From Actinomortierella ambigua (Eukaryota > Mortierellomycota > Mortierellomycetes > Mortierellales > Mortierellaceae), in the NCBI GenBank assembly GCA_016098155.1, contig JAAAJB010000663.1, positions 1 to 18,269 of the forward strand: a stretch of 18,269 nt of DNA, read 5' to 3'. The position numbers and the translations under genes were made by a program. The notes beneath the pieces are model-generated. The model did no database searches. It was not told where the DNA came from and worked only from the letters and a program-made list of their open reading frames with translations. Below, piece after piece: positions 1-10,004 of the stretch (the first letter of the stretch is position 1; every line of letters begins with the position of its first letter).

Positions 1-1
1 T

Positions 2-427
2 GATCGGTGGTTGCAGGTCTTTATTCATAACAGGTAATGATGGGGATTTTGATGATACTGATAATAATAGTGGGATGGCGCAAGGAACTCACCAAGGTCA
101 TGATTTATTGACGCTATTTTTGTTTCTTAAAAAAAAATTGCACTGCACTCACCTTATGAACTTAGTCCGACGACATATACGGAGGCAGGATTGTATTGCC
201 AGGGCTGGATGACAATTTTCGGCGCATGGCTAGGATCAATTGTGATTCCGCTGGACTGGGATCGGCCATGGCAAGAATGGCCTGTGTCCTGTGTCCTCGG
301 CGCGTTTGGATTCTATATCATTGGCACGGTGGTCGGTGTGGTAGTGACTGTCGTGATGCGGCAACGGGCAGCAAGACGCGAGCTTGGCATTGTCCACAAG
401 TCTCAGAGCAAGATCAAGCGATCATAA
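2..427 (+). CDS. GPI11: PIG-F / Gpi11 family GPI-anchor biosynthesis protein, 3' end only (partial)
   Basis: This is the C-terminal part of the ER membrane subunit that stabilises the ethanolamine-phosphate transferases PIG-O/Gpi13 and PIG-G/Gpi7, which add ethanolamine phosphate to GPI precursors. The diagnostic family motif [18 protein letters not shown] is read at about 221-274. It is followed by a second hydrophobic helix and a basic tail (KIKRS-stop), as usual for an ER protein. Proposed exons are ..33, 71-96 and 189-427. Exon 1 reads [10 protein letters not shown], matching the 'WLRVF' stretch known before the motif in animal PIG-F. A 37-nt intron (GTAATG...AATAG) then removes an in-frame TAA at 35-37. 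A 26-nt microexon follows, then a 92-nt intron (GTCATG...GGCAG). All phases match. The last exon is certain; the two small introns are inferred. The gene starts upstream of the window. Confidence 0.82.
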
Positions 428-1724
428 GAGGAGGAGGAGGGGAAGGAAGATGTGTTTTTTTTTCTTCTTCTTTCGACTACAACTTTTACTTCTGTTACGA
501 CTTCTTCCCTTTTAGACCACTCGCTTTTATGAACGCAACCAACCAGTCAACAACACAAAAAAAAAAGTGATTCATTCCTCCGCCAGTTATAAAAGATGTG
601 TGAGGACATGTGTGTGTACGTGTGTGTGTACGTCAATGATGTTCGGGATCAAAGGCAAAGCTTCTCTCGGTGGTTTGTCAGTTGGGTAACGCGCCCTTTT
701 TTCATCCCTTTACCACAGACATGGCATTTTTTTTGTGGGTTTGCTCCCTTTCTACCACAGCGAAAGTCTCGCAGCAGACGAAAGTGTACAATGACGAGTG
801 TGTTTACCATCCCTTTTTCCTTTGTGCGTATTTTTTTTGCCCCTCACCCCCCTGAAGCCAGCCCTGCTGACAGGGTCATTGTTTACACTGTCCCCCATGG
901 TGAATGTTTCCAGGTGACTCTTGTGTTTCGTTTGGTCATGGTGAGGGGATGGCTCGAACTTCTACTCGCACGTTGCTGAATGTTTTTTATTTTTGCCGCC
1001 AACATGGAAATGTTTTTCTTGGGGGAGAGGGGGGGGAGGCTCTTTCTTACATTGAAATGGCATGCTTTGTGAGGCTGAAATATGGCCAGCAAGAGACACA
1101 GCCGATTGTTGGTGGATCTTTGATGCTTCTGTTTCCCGTATTAATAGAGTTGAGCCCTTCCCTCACTCTCGACGGGGTAAAAGGCGAGAAGAAAGAAGTA
1201 GCAGGGTGCAGAACAAGATCGGTTGTTGTCAGCCACGAGGATACAGAGGGAGATATCACGCACCATTGAGGCATGCCATACCATGGTAAGGGGGATAGCA
1301 TTGGATCGAACCACAAAGTCACGCTCCAAGAAGGTGGTTTTCGGCGAGTGTGCAGAGGGGGATTGGATTGGCGAGAAAGAGAACAATCCCCACCCCGCAT
1401 CGCAGGCAGTCTTCTTTCCGCCAAGAAAGAAAAGAACGAAAGAGGGGATTACAACGAAACAACGTCCAGTAGGTGGATGGGATATCGGGGCCACATGCTT
1501 TTCTTCGCCCCCCCCCCATCCCTCCCCCTTTATTTCGGCTTGACCGCGTAAGTGACGAGAGGCAGACAGCGAGTGTGCTGCACACATTGTCATTCGCTTT
1601 TTTTCTTTCATTCGTCTCTCCTTCAGTAATTCACCCCATTCAACTCGACGACTTTTGTTCCTTCTTTGCTTCCTTTCCTTTCCTTCTCTCGTTCCTTTGT
1701 TCCTTCGTTCCGTGCTAAGAAAGA

Positions 1725-1759
1725 CCAACCAACCAACCAACCAGTCAGCCAGCCAGACA
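1725..1759 (+). repeat. CCAA-type tetranucleotide microsatellite
   Basis: About five ACCA/CCAA units followed by degenerate CCAG units (agtcagccagccag). A similar run lies at 2247-2292, and a shorter one at about 15501-15514 in front of the last membrane-protein gene. Confidence 0.8.
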
Positions 1760-2246
1760 TCCAGCCTGCAGTAATCATTTACAAAACTCTTTTTGCCAGC
1801 CAGGCACTTTGTCCGTTCAACAGAGTCTTCTTGGCTGCCTGTTTGCTCCCCTTGCCCTTCACCCCCCCTCCCTTCGCCTCACATACGCATACAAACATAC
1901 ACATACATAACCCCAACGGCCCTTTCCTCCTTTCCCAGTTTCAAGGAAAAGAAAGGGCGTAGACAGAGAGAGAGGAGAGAGAGAAAGACAGACATCGACC
2001 GAAAGGAAACCCTTACTTTTAAAAAACGGGAATTGATTGAACTGCTGCGTCCTTCCTTTCAGGTACACGCTCACAAAACAACGTTAGCAGCTCTCAACAT
2101 CCCCCCCCTCCCTCCTCCTCCACAAAGGGTGGTTGTGACATGGCATGTATGTCCCTTTTGTTGTTTGTCCCTATTGCCGTTATAGTTGAAGCTACAGCAG
2201 GAAGGGAGGGGTAATCCCGCACAACCATCGACGCTCCATCCCACCA

Positions 2247-2292
2247 AACAACCAACCAACCAACCAGCTAACCAACCAACCAACCAGCTAGC
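2247..2292 (+). repeat. CCAA-type tetranucleotide microsatellite with interruptions
   Basis: Repeated AACC/CCAA units in two blocks separated by agct, inside the 5' flank of the kinesin gene. Confidence 0.8.
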
Positions 2293-2394
2293 CAGCGCAG
2301 CGGGACACACCACGCAACAAACACACACTTTGTCTTGTTTGGCACAACAAGGAAGCAAAAGAGGCCATTGCATTCATCCTTCTCACTTTACGAT

Positions 2395-2534
2395 TAATCC
2401 ATCCATTCCCACCATCTCTCTCTCTCCTCCACTCTCACTCTTGACTCCTCTTCCTCTTCTTTCTCTCTCTCTCCCCTCCTTCCTTCTCTCGCTCGCCCCC
2501 CTCCTAACTCTCTACCCCTCCCTCTTCTTGTACG
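2395..2534 (+). promoter_or_regulatory. Long pyrimidine tract upstream of the kinesin start
   Basis: About 140 bases that are nearly all C or T on the coding strand, including runs of (CT)n, with further C/T-rich sequence continuing to 2700. Similar coding-strand pyrimidine tracts precede the other three + strand start codons in the window. CT-rich leaders near start sites are common in fungal promoters. The regulatory role here is inferred from position only. Confidence 0.4.
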
Positions 2535-2727
2535 CAGGAGCAAGGACCAGGGTCCACCACCCCTCTTCCTCCTTGTCCCAGCCAGACACAAGACTCCACA
2601 CCCATTTTTTTTTTCTCTTCATTCCACCTCATAATCTCGCATCGGAATCAACCTTCCTCATCCTAACTCGACTTGTCACTCCTCCTCCTCCTTCTCGCCC
2701 CACAACGTTCCATTCCAAGGCACCACC

Positions 2728-5700
2728 ATGAGCCAAGGCGGAAACATCAAGGTGGTGGTGAGAGTCCGCCCTCTCAACAGTCGAGGCAAGTATCCCTATC
2801 CCCCCATTCACGCTCGTGGAAGACTGTCGACCCAACCCAGCGGGGAAGACAGAGCCAGGCACAAACCAAACCAGGCAACAATGCTCCTCGTGGCTGCATA
2901 GACTGACCCGAATGCTCCAATATGCAGATGTTCGCGTCGTGCTCGCGACACGCCGCGTTTTCAGTACGGCTAACAGATTTTTTTTTTTTTTTGTCGTCTT
3001 CTTTCTAATAGAGATTGCGAGGAAGGCAGAATGCATCATCAAGATGGATGGCAACATGACCACCATCCGCAGACCCGATGGAGACGGCACACAGACAAAG
3101 TCGTTCTCGTTCGACCACTCGTATTGGTCATATGACAAGAAGCACGCCCACTTTGCCGGCCAGGAGCGACTATACGAAGATCTTGGTGTCGAGCTCTTGA
3201 ACCACTCTTTCAGCGGATACAACACTTGCATTCTCGCATGTAAGGGAACCCTGTCTCCCCAGCCTCGTCCCACCAACCCATTGGGCTTGTCGTCGTCGAA
3301 TTCTGATTCTTTCGAGTAGAATTCGTCCCTGTGCCAACCACCATGCTCAATACTGTTTTTTTTATCTTCTTCAAACGATGACGACAGTGTATCTAACGTG
3401 AACAATCATCTTCTCTCCCCTTTGCCCCTGACTTAGATGGCCAAACGGGCAGTGGCAAGTCCTATTCCATGGTAAGGACAACAACAATGACAACAACAAT
3501 GACAACAACAATGACAACAACAATGACAGCAACAATGACAACAACAACAACAACAGGACCACCACCATACGGGACAACGGTCGCCTCTATCCTTCAAGAA
3601 AGAAAGAACTACGGACTCCTGTGTTTTTTGTTTCTCTTCACTCTCTAACACCCTGCTTCTTTATTTCTCTGTCACTTTCTCCCCTTGCATGATCTTTTTT
3701 ATTCCCTTGATTTTCCGTGACCCTTTTTTTTTCGTGTGTGTCCGTGTGTTCACATCATGGGGTGTCTGTGGGTGTTGTCATGGCACTATAGATGGGCTAT
3801 GGTGAGGAGCGTGGCATCATCCCTCTTTCTTGCCACGAACTGTTCCGACGGATCGAGGCCAATAAGGACCCGACTCTGTCCTACCGTGTGGAGGTCTCTT
3901 ACATGGAGATTTACTGCGAACGCGTGCGGGACCTGCTCAACCCCAAGAACAAAGGCCATCTCAAGGTCCGCGAGCATCCTTCACTCGGCCCTTATGTCGA
4001 GGATCTTTCCAAGCTTATCGTCACGTCGTTCCAGGATATTGAGCATCTCATGGATGAAGGCAACAAGGTGAGAGGAGACGGGGGAGTGGATAGCCAAAAA
4101 AAGGCCTTGGAGCATTGAGAATGAACACAATTTTCTATTTTGGTGGGACAGACTGTAATTAACTCGGACTACTCGCTTCCCAAAAAAAAAATCATAGGCT
4201 CGAACGGTCGCCGCCACCAACATGAATGAAACCTCTAGCCGATCGCATGCCGTGTTCACGGTATTGTTGACGCAGAAGCGATACGATATTGAGACCAAGC
4301 TCGACACGGAAAAAGTGTCCAGAATTTGGTATGGAAAATTTTCTTTGGAAAAAATGCATGCAGGGGGTGTCGTGTGGTGAGCGATGGGACAGAAATACAC
4401 AGGCAGGAAAAAAATATGTGTTGCATTGGTTTGCATTTTGGGCGTAAAGTCAACAAGACATCCCTTACATTTCAGTTACCCTGACCTACCGCTGCCCACT
4501 TTCTACAAACACACTCACCCAAAACATTTTTCTTTTGTTGCTAGTCTTGTGGATCTTGCAGGAAGTGAACGAGCCAACTCTACAGGAGCAACAGGGGCTC
4601 GACTTAAGGAAGGTGCCAACATTAACAAGTCCTTGACAACACTCGGTAAAGTCATCTCAGCCCTTGCCGACGCGTCGAGCCCAACTGCGACCACCAAGAA
4701 GGCGCCTCGCAAGGCGCCAGAGACGTTTATCCCCTATCGTGACTCGGTAAGGTGTAACCTCCTTTTTGAACGCGGGATGATGGTGGTGCAAACAATCCAT
4801 TCCATGTTCTAATTCTTTTTCTTCTCCCTCCCCCCCCCCCTTTTTTTTCCTCTTCACTTTCTTAAAATAGGTTCTGACATGGCTTCTAAAGGATTGCTTA
4901 GGAGGCAACTCCAAGACAACAATGATTGCAGCGCTATCACCGGCAGATATCAACTTTGACGAGACGCTGAGCACGCTCCGGTATGCAGACCAAGCGAAGC
5001 GCATTAAGAACAAGGCGGTGGTGAACGAGGACCCGAACGCCAAGCTGATTCGAGAACTCAAGGAGGAGCTCCACGAACTGCGATCCAAGTTGCAGATCTA
5101 CGACCCAGCGGCTGCAGGGCCCAACCACAAGGCGGCAGGTGATCTGGTGACGATCACAGATCTGCATGGGCAATCACGAACGCTGACCAAGGAACAGTTG
5201 ATGGACGAGGTGCAGGCCTCGGAGAAGATCATGGCAGAGCTGAACGAGACGTGGGAGGAGAAGCTTCGCAAGACACAGGAGATTCAGCAAGAGCGCGAGC
5301 GGACGCTGGAAGAGTTGGGTATCTCGGTCGAAAAGGGCGATGTAGGAGTGCATACACCCAAGAAAATGCCACATCTGGTCAATTTGAACGAGGATCCGCT
5401 CATGTCCGAATGCCTGGTGTATCAGCTCAAACCGGGCAAGACCCTTGTGGGAAGGCTGGGGTCGAGTGTTGCGGCCGATATCCGACTGTCGGGAACGAAT
5501 ATCGGAGAGCAACATTGCACGTTTGACAATGTTGATTCGGCGGTGACGCTTTATCCGGGCAGGAACACAATGACGATGGTGAACGGACTGCGGATCAGTA
5601 AGCCCAAGCGATTACGTTCAGGTTTTCGTGTCATCCTGGGAGACTACCATGTCTTTCGGTTCAATCACCCGGAGGAAGTTCGACGGGAGCGCGAGTCGAT

Positions 5701-8700
5701 CCAACAGAGTACGCCGTTGATGAGCACCGTTTCTTCGCCTGTCACGGGAGCTGTGGCCTCCATGGCCACGACGGTCAATACTGGTCGCGCCGGCAACGGA
5801 AGCCAGACCCTGTCGAACGGGATGGAGGATGACCGACCCGAGGACCGACCAGACTCACCCATGTCGTCGGCATCGGCAGCGTCCGAGTTTGTCGACTGGA
5901 ACTTTGCACGGAAGGAGGCTGTGATCCATGCGCACATGATGTCGGAGGCGACCATCAACCAGCTCAAGGACCAAGAGCTCGATGTCCTGTTTGAGAACAT
6001 TGCCAAGGTGCGGTATCTGCGCAAGAGCGCGCGCTCGGAGAGCCGGGCTGGGTCGGCCTTTGACGATGATACCGAGTCGAGGTCGTCACGGCTGTCGTTC
6101 CTGGAGCGCATGACGGGCGAGAATGCCATTGAGGAGGAAGGTGGCGCGAGTCCCAAAACGTCACTGGAGAACTCGGCCTGGGCCTTGAAGGAGAAGCTCC
6201 GGATCACGCAAGAGGAAATGCAGCAGCAGATGGAGCAGCAACGAAAGGAGTACGAGGCCAAGATCCAGAACCTGACGGCGGCAGAGGCGAAATCGGATGA
6301 GCTGCTGCAAGAAAAGGCGGCGATTGAAGAGAAGCTGCGGCAGGCACAAGAGGAGCTGGCGGCCAAGTTGGAGAAGCAGCGCGAAAAGTACGAGGACAAG
6401 ATGAAGCGAATCTCGATGGCGAGCATGTCGAGCCAAGGGATGGATGAGGGACAGCTCAAGGCGAATCTGCTGCCGTTGTACACGGATGAGGAGATGGTGC
6501 TGATCAAAAAGACACTGGGCCGATGGCGGGAGCACCGGACAGTCCAGATGGCGGAGACAATCCTGACGAGTGCGGTGCTGATCAAGGAGGCCAACATCAT
6601 CAGTCGGGAGTTGGGCAAGCATGTCGTGTATCAGTTCACGATCATTGAGGCTGGGCCGTTTGCCAACCCGGCCTCGTTCTGGGAGAGCACGGCGGGCCTG
6701 CAGCAGTTTAACGAGGACGAGGACACATCATTGTATGCACTGAAGCGACCGTGTGTTGGAGTCAAGGTCATTGACAACAAGCACCACTCCATGTATACGT
6801 GGTCGCTGGAAAAGCTGAAAGTGCGGCTGCACCGGATGCGGAACCTGTACAACTTTGTGGACCGCCCACAGTACCGAAAGCACTTTAACATGGAGGACCC
6901 ATTTTATGAATCGCCTAGTCCGCGGTACACATTTATTGGTACGGCGTCGGTGGCGTTGCGGAGCTTGATCAAGATGGTCTTCCAGGAGAGCGTGGTGCCG
7001 ATCCTGTGTCGGCGGACGGGGCGGACAATGGGCCGGTGCCGAATTGCATTGACGCCGTTGAGCCATAGTGACGGCGGTGCAAGGCACCACAGCCATCAAT
7101 CCCGGCCCGGTGCTCGATCTCCATTGTCGCCACTATCACCGACGTTCCCGAACACGTCGTCGTCATCGTCGTCGGTGCGTATGAGTAATGGACGTCAGAG
7201 CCGAGACCTCAGCCCAGCGACACGAGCGTCGTCAACATCGCACCGCAACTCTCGACAGAGCATGCTCAGCAATGAGATACCCAATGGCCATTGGACGACG
7301 GGCAGCAACGGTAGCAGCAGCAGCAGCAACAGTGCTAATGGAGGAATTGGAGGAGCCAGCAGCCAGACGTCTGGATGGGTTGTGAACGTGAGCGACCAGC
7401 TACTGTTTGAGATTGCGTTGGTGGCCATCGAAGGACTGTCGGAGGAAGAATATACCCAGGTGCACGCGCAGTTCCGACTGTCGAATTTTGGCGGAGCGGC
7501 ACCGAACACGGCGGGCGATAAGGTGTTTGCGGCGGAACCCGTGCATGGGTTTGGAGAGGACGGAATCTTCTTTGGATTTTCGCAAACATTGTCGATGACG
7601 GTGACGCCGGGCATGTTTGAGGTGCTGTCGAAGGGGTCGCTCCATTTCGAGGTGTTTGGCCAGGCGCGGACGTCGACGCTCGAGGCCTGGGAGAAGTGGG
7701 ATATGGACCAAGAGCTGACGGCGCAGGCAGAACAGGATGCCAAGGAGCAGGAGCAACTGCGACTGCTGCTACCCAGCCATCAACAACAACAGATGCAGCT
7801 GCAGCAACGGCATTCACAGAGTGTGGGAGGCAGCAAAGTCAATGGTGGGACGACGATGCAGACCCGCGGTAGTGGAAGCGAGTCGAGCCTCCCGGGCACG
7901 TTGAAGGAGCGACGGTCAGAGGATGAACTGATGATGGAGGAGCGACACGATGTGTTGGCACATGTGCAGGTGTGTGAGCTGGCGCCCAACGGGGAGTACA
8001 TGCCGGTGCAGGTGATATCAAGCTCCTCGATCGATGCCGGATCGTTCCAGTTGCGGCAGGGCCTGCAGCGTAGGATTGTGTTGACGTTGTCACACACGTC
8101 TGGACGACAGTTCCCTTGGGAACGCGTGTCGTTGATCCAGTTGGGCAAAGTCCGGCAGCTGGACAACAAGGGCCGGATCACCGAGTCTAACCCGCGCGAG
8201 GATGTGATGATGACACTGAATCTGGTGCCGGGTCAGACGGTCGAGTACCCAACGGACGGGACGAGTGTGTTGGTGGTGCAGGCGTCGTGGGACAGCACGT
8301 TGCACGACTCGATCTTCTTGAACCGGGTGACGGCATCGAATACCAAGGTGCTGCTGTCGCTGACGTGGGCGGTCGAGGCTGAACGGTGTGTGGAGCCGGT
8401 CAAGTTTGGTATGGACATTTCGTTGCAGATCCAGGACCGAGATGCACGGGCACCGTACAAGCTGACAGCATTGTTGTCATCGACACGACTGTTGTCGAAG
8501 ATCAGCGGGCTGTTCTTGTTGACGCTCAAGCCGGTGATTGCCAAGAAGGTGTCGGAGCTGTGGCGGATGAACACGGCCAGCAAGTATGTCCGAGGCGAAG
8601 AGTTTTTGGCGGGGTGGAAGCCTCGAGGTGTGTCCCTGGTCAATGCCTTCCGAGCGACGTCCGAGCTGGTGGAGCGGCGGGAGCAAGTCGAGTGGACACG

Positions 8701-9430
8701 CCAGCTGATGGTGATGGACAACATTGAAGCGCCAGGAGCAAGGTCGTCGTTGAGCGAAAAGGTGGTGGTCATCGATGATGAAGATGGTGATGATGGTGGC
8801 CACGACGGACAGCAGGCGCAGATGGACGAGCATGCGGAAAAGGTGCTCACAAAGGCGTTGATGCTGTGGCAGCACAAGATTGTGCCGATTGAGGATGTCA
8901 AGATCAGCCAGGACCCACCAGCGCTGGATGTGGATGATCCCGAAGCAGCGGTGAAGCAAACGACACGGCCGAGCCCCAAGATGCAGGCGGAGGTGAAGCT
9001 GGTGACGAAGAGCGACAATGTGTCGAAGAAGGGGTATCTGCACTACCCCGAGTCTGGGGACGATCTGTGGATCAAGCGGTGGTTTGTGATCCGTCGTCCC
9101 TACATGTACATTTATGCCAACAACTCGGAGCTCGAGGAGCTGGCCGTGGTCAACCTGACACATGTCCGTGTCGACTACAAGAAGGATCTCGAGGAGATGT
9201 TGAACGTAAGTCAGAGATATGAGGTGTTTTTTTTTCTTTCTAGTCTTTTCTTGCTGTGCATACGCCTTACGCCATATCCTTTTTCTGTGTATTGTTGATA
9301 GCGCCGGTTTGTGTTTGCAATCTATACGAGCAACAACGCGTATCTGTTCCAAGCACCGAATCGCGACGAGATGTGCCTATGGTTGAACCATCTGGACCAG
9401 TTCTTCAATGTGTCTCAGATCCCAGTCTGA
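2728..9430 (+). CDS. unc104: Kinesin-3 motor protein, Unc104/KIF1A type, complete, 8 exons
   Basis: Plus-end-directed microtubule motor for vesicle and endosome transport. Exons: 2728-2785, 3012-3239, 3437-3471, 3792-4067, 4198-4328, 4545-4746, 4871-9205 and 9302-9430, giving 1797 residues. The start has a good context (ccaccATGa) and begins the motor at once ([12 protein letters not shown]). Motor motifs: P-loop GQTGSGKS at 97-104, switch I NETSSRSH at 209-216, switch II DLAGSER at 246-252. A short basic 'K-loop' (KKAPRKAPE) stands before FIPYRDS. Then come the neck and coiled coil (about 345-461), the FHA domain (about 498-580), a coiled coil (about 749-827), KIF1-associated sequence (about 923-1035), a Ser/Gly/His-rich insert (about 1040-1147), a Gln-rich insert (about 1259-1340), a DUF3694-like region (from about 1353) and a C-terminal PH domain (about 1696-1793) for phosphoinositide membranes. 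Intron 1 is GC-AG; the others are GT-AG. The PH domain is split by the last intron. Length and domain order are normal for fungal Unc104. Confidence 0.95.
2786..3011 (+). other. Kinesin intron 1, GC-AG type
   Basis: The exon ends ...CGAG and the intron begins GCAAGT, the standard consensus for GC donors. It ends CTAATAG. A CTAAC branch-like site near 2964 is followed by a run of T. Splicing here joins NSR to [10 protein letters not shown] in phase and restores the kinesin signature. No GT donor nearby keeps that sequence. Confidence 0.85.
3478..3556 (+). repeat. 12-bp minisatellite plus CAA run in kinesin intron 3
   Basis: Five tandem units of ACAACAACAATG (the fifth has one change) occupy 3478-3537 and pass into a CAA trinucleotide run. 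The array starts six bases after the GTAAGG donor at 3472. Confidence 0.9.
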
Positions 9431-10004
9431 GAGTCCTTCTCTTTTTCTCTATCACACATACACACACACTCTCTCTCTTTCTCTCTCTCTCTCCCGATAA
9501 TCAACAACTCACTCACCCACTGACACGTACTCACTCACTCACTCAATCACTCACACATCTAACCCTCCCTCTCCCCAAAAGGACACATGTAAAATAGATA
9601 CGCCAATATTCGAAAATTTGCTCTTGAACGAACCACGAAACAAAAAAAAAATCTCTCATACAACAGAAAAAAAAAAGCCGCGTTTTGTTGTTCTAGGGAA
9701 GGAATAGGGTTTTCTATCTTTTGGATGACTCGATGCTGCATCGATCAAAAAAAGCGCCTCTGGTGACTGCTGCTGGTGCAACGGAAATGAGCGCACCTTC
9801 TTTTTCCACCCCCTTTCCCCTTGAGAAAAAAGAGTGCCCTGAAGATCCGCCTCCGGCGGCGTGTGAACAGAATATCGATCTCGTCCTTCCCCCACCCTCC
9901 AAACTTCTTCTTCTACTTTTTCTTCTTCCTCTTCTTCTTCTCCTCTTCATCTCATTTCCCTCCCCCCACTCTCATTCTCATTACACAGCAAAGCATTTCC
10001 CCAA
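9431..10004. other. Spacer: kinesin 3' flank and ARG7 5' flank
   Basis: No gene is seen. The left half holds (CA)n and (CT)n at 9451-9493 and CTCA-type repeats at 9507-9553. The right half (about 9885-9965) is a C/T-rich tract directly before the ARG7 start, probably its promoter or leader. Confidence 0.6.
9451..9553 (+). repeat. CA, CT and CTCA microsatellites in the kinesin 3' flank
   Basis: A short (AC)n passes into (CT)n at 9451-9493, then degenerate CTCA tetranucleotides follow up to 9553. They lie just after the kinesin stop and are probably in its 3' UTR. Confidence 0.8.

Larger units (their letters stand above)
428..2727. other. Gene-free spacer: GPI11 3' flank and kinesin promoter / 5' UTR
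   Basis: I find no supportable gene here. Open frames on both strands are low-complexity and carry no recognisable motif. The left part is mixed-composition 3' flank with a (GT)n stretch near 605-635, a G-run at 1021-1038 and a C-run near 1509-1518. From about 1590 the + strand becomes strongly pyrimidine-rich. Two CCAA-type tetranucleotide runs lie at 1725-1755 and 2247-2292. The last 330 bases before the kinesin start are almost pure C/T, broken by a short purine-containing stretch at about 2535-2560. A 5' UTR intron is possible (CAGGTACA at 2060-2067) but cannot be shown. Confidence 0.6.

Noticed and set aside
1021..1038. G-runs as a regulatory G-quadruplex
   Set aside because: The runs are long homopolymer-like G stretches that could fold, but similar runs occur elsewhere in the window (14865, 16707) with no consistent relation to genes.
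1300..1320. Possible minus-strand tRNA T-loop (GGATCGAACC)
   Set aside because: The spacing of the B-box is off by one base and no D-arm, anticodon arm or acceptor stem can be folded around it.
1141..1740. 199-codon minus-strand open frame in the spacer before the kinesin
   Set aside because: The translation is Lys/Arg/Glu- and Gly-rich low complexity from a C/T-rich template, with no domain, no splice context and no conserved motif.
2186..2731. 181-codon + strand frame ending at the kinesin start
   Set aside because: It is composed of Pro/Ser/Leu repeats from C/T microsatellites and ends just after the kinesin ATG. It is best explained as leader or promoter DNA.
2629..3405. 258-codon minus-strand frame across kinesin exons 1 and 2
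   Set aside because: It overlaps certain kinesin exons and intron sequence, and its translation shows no family signature.
3478..3556. CRISPR-like array in the kinesin intron
   Set aside because: The units are 12 bp with no unique spacers, lie inside a eukaryotic intron and have no cas genes nearby. It is a minisatellite.
5665..6618. 317-codon open frame antisense to kinesin exon 7
   Set aside because: It is a shadow of strong third-position bias in the kinesin, whose domains are read continuously on the + strand. The antisense product is Ser/Arg/Cys-biased with no motif.
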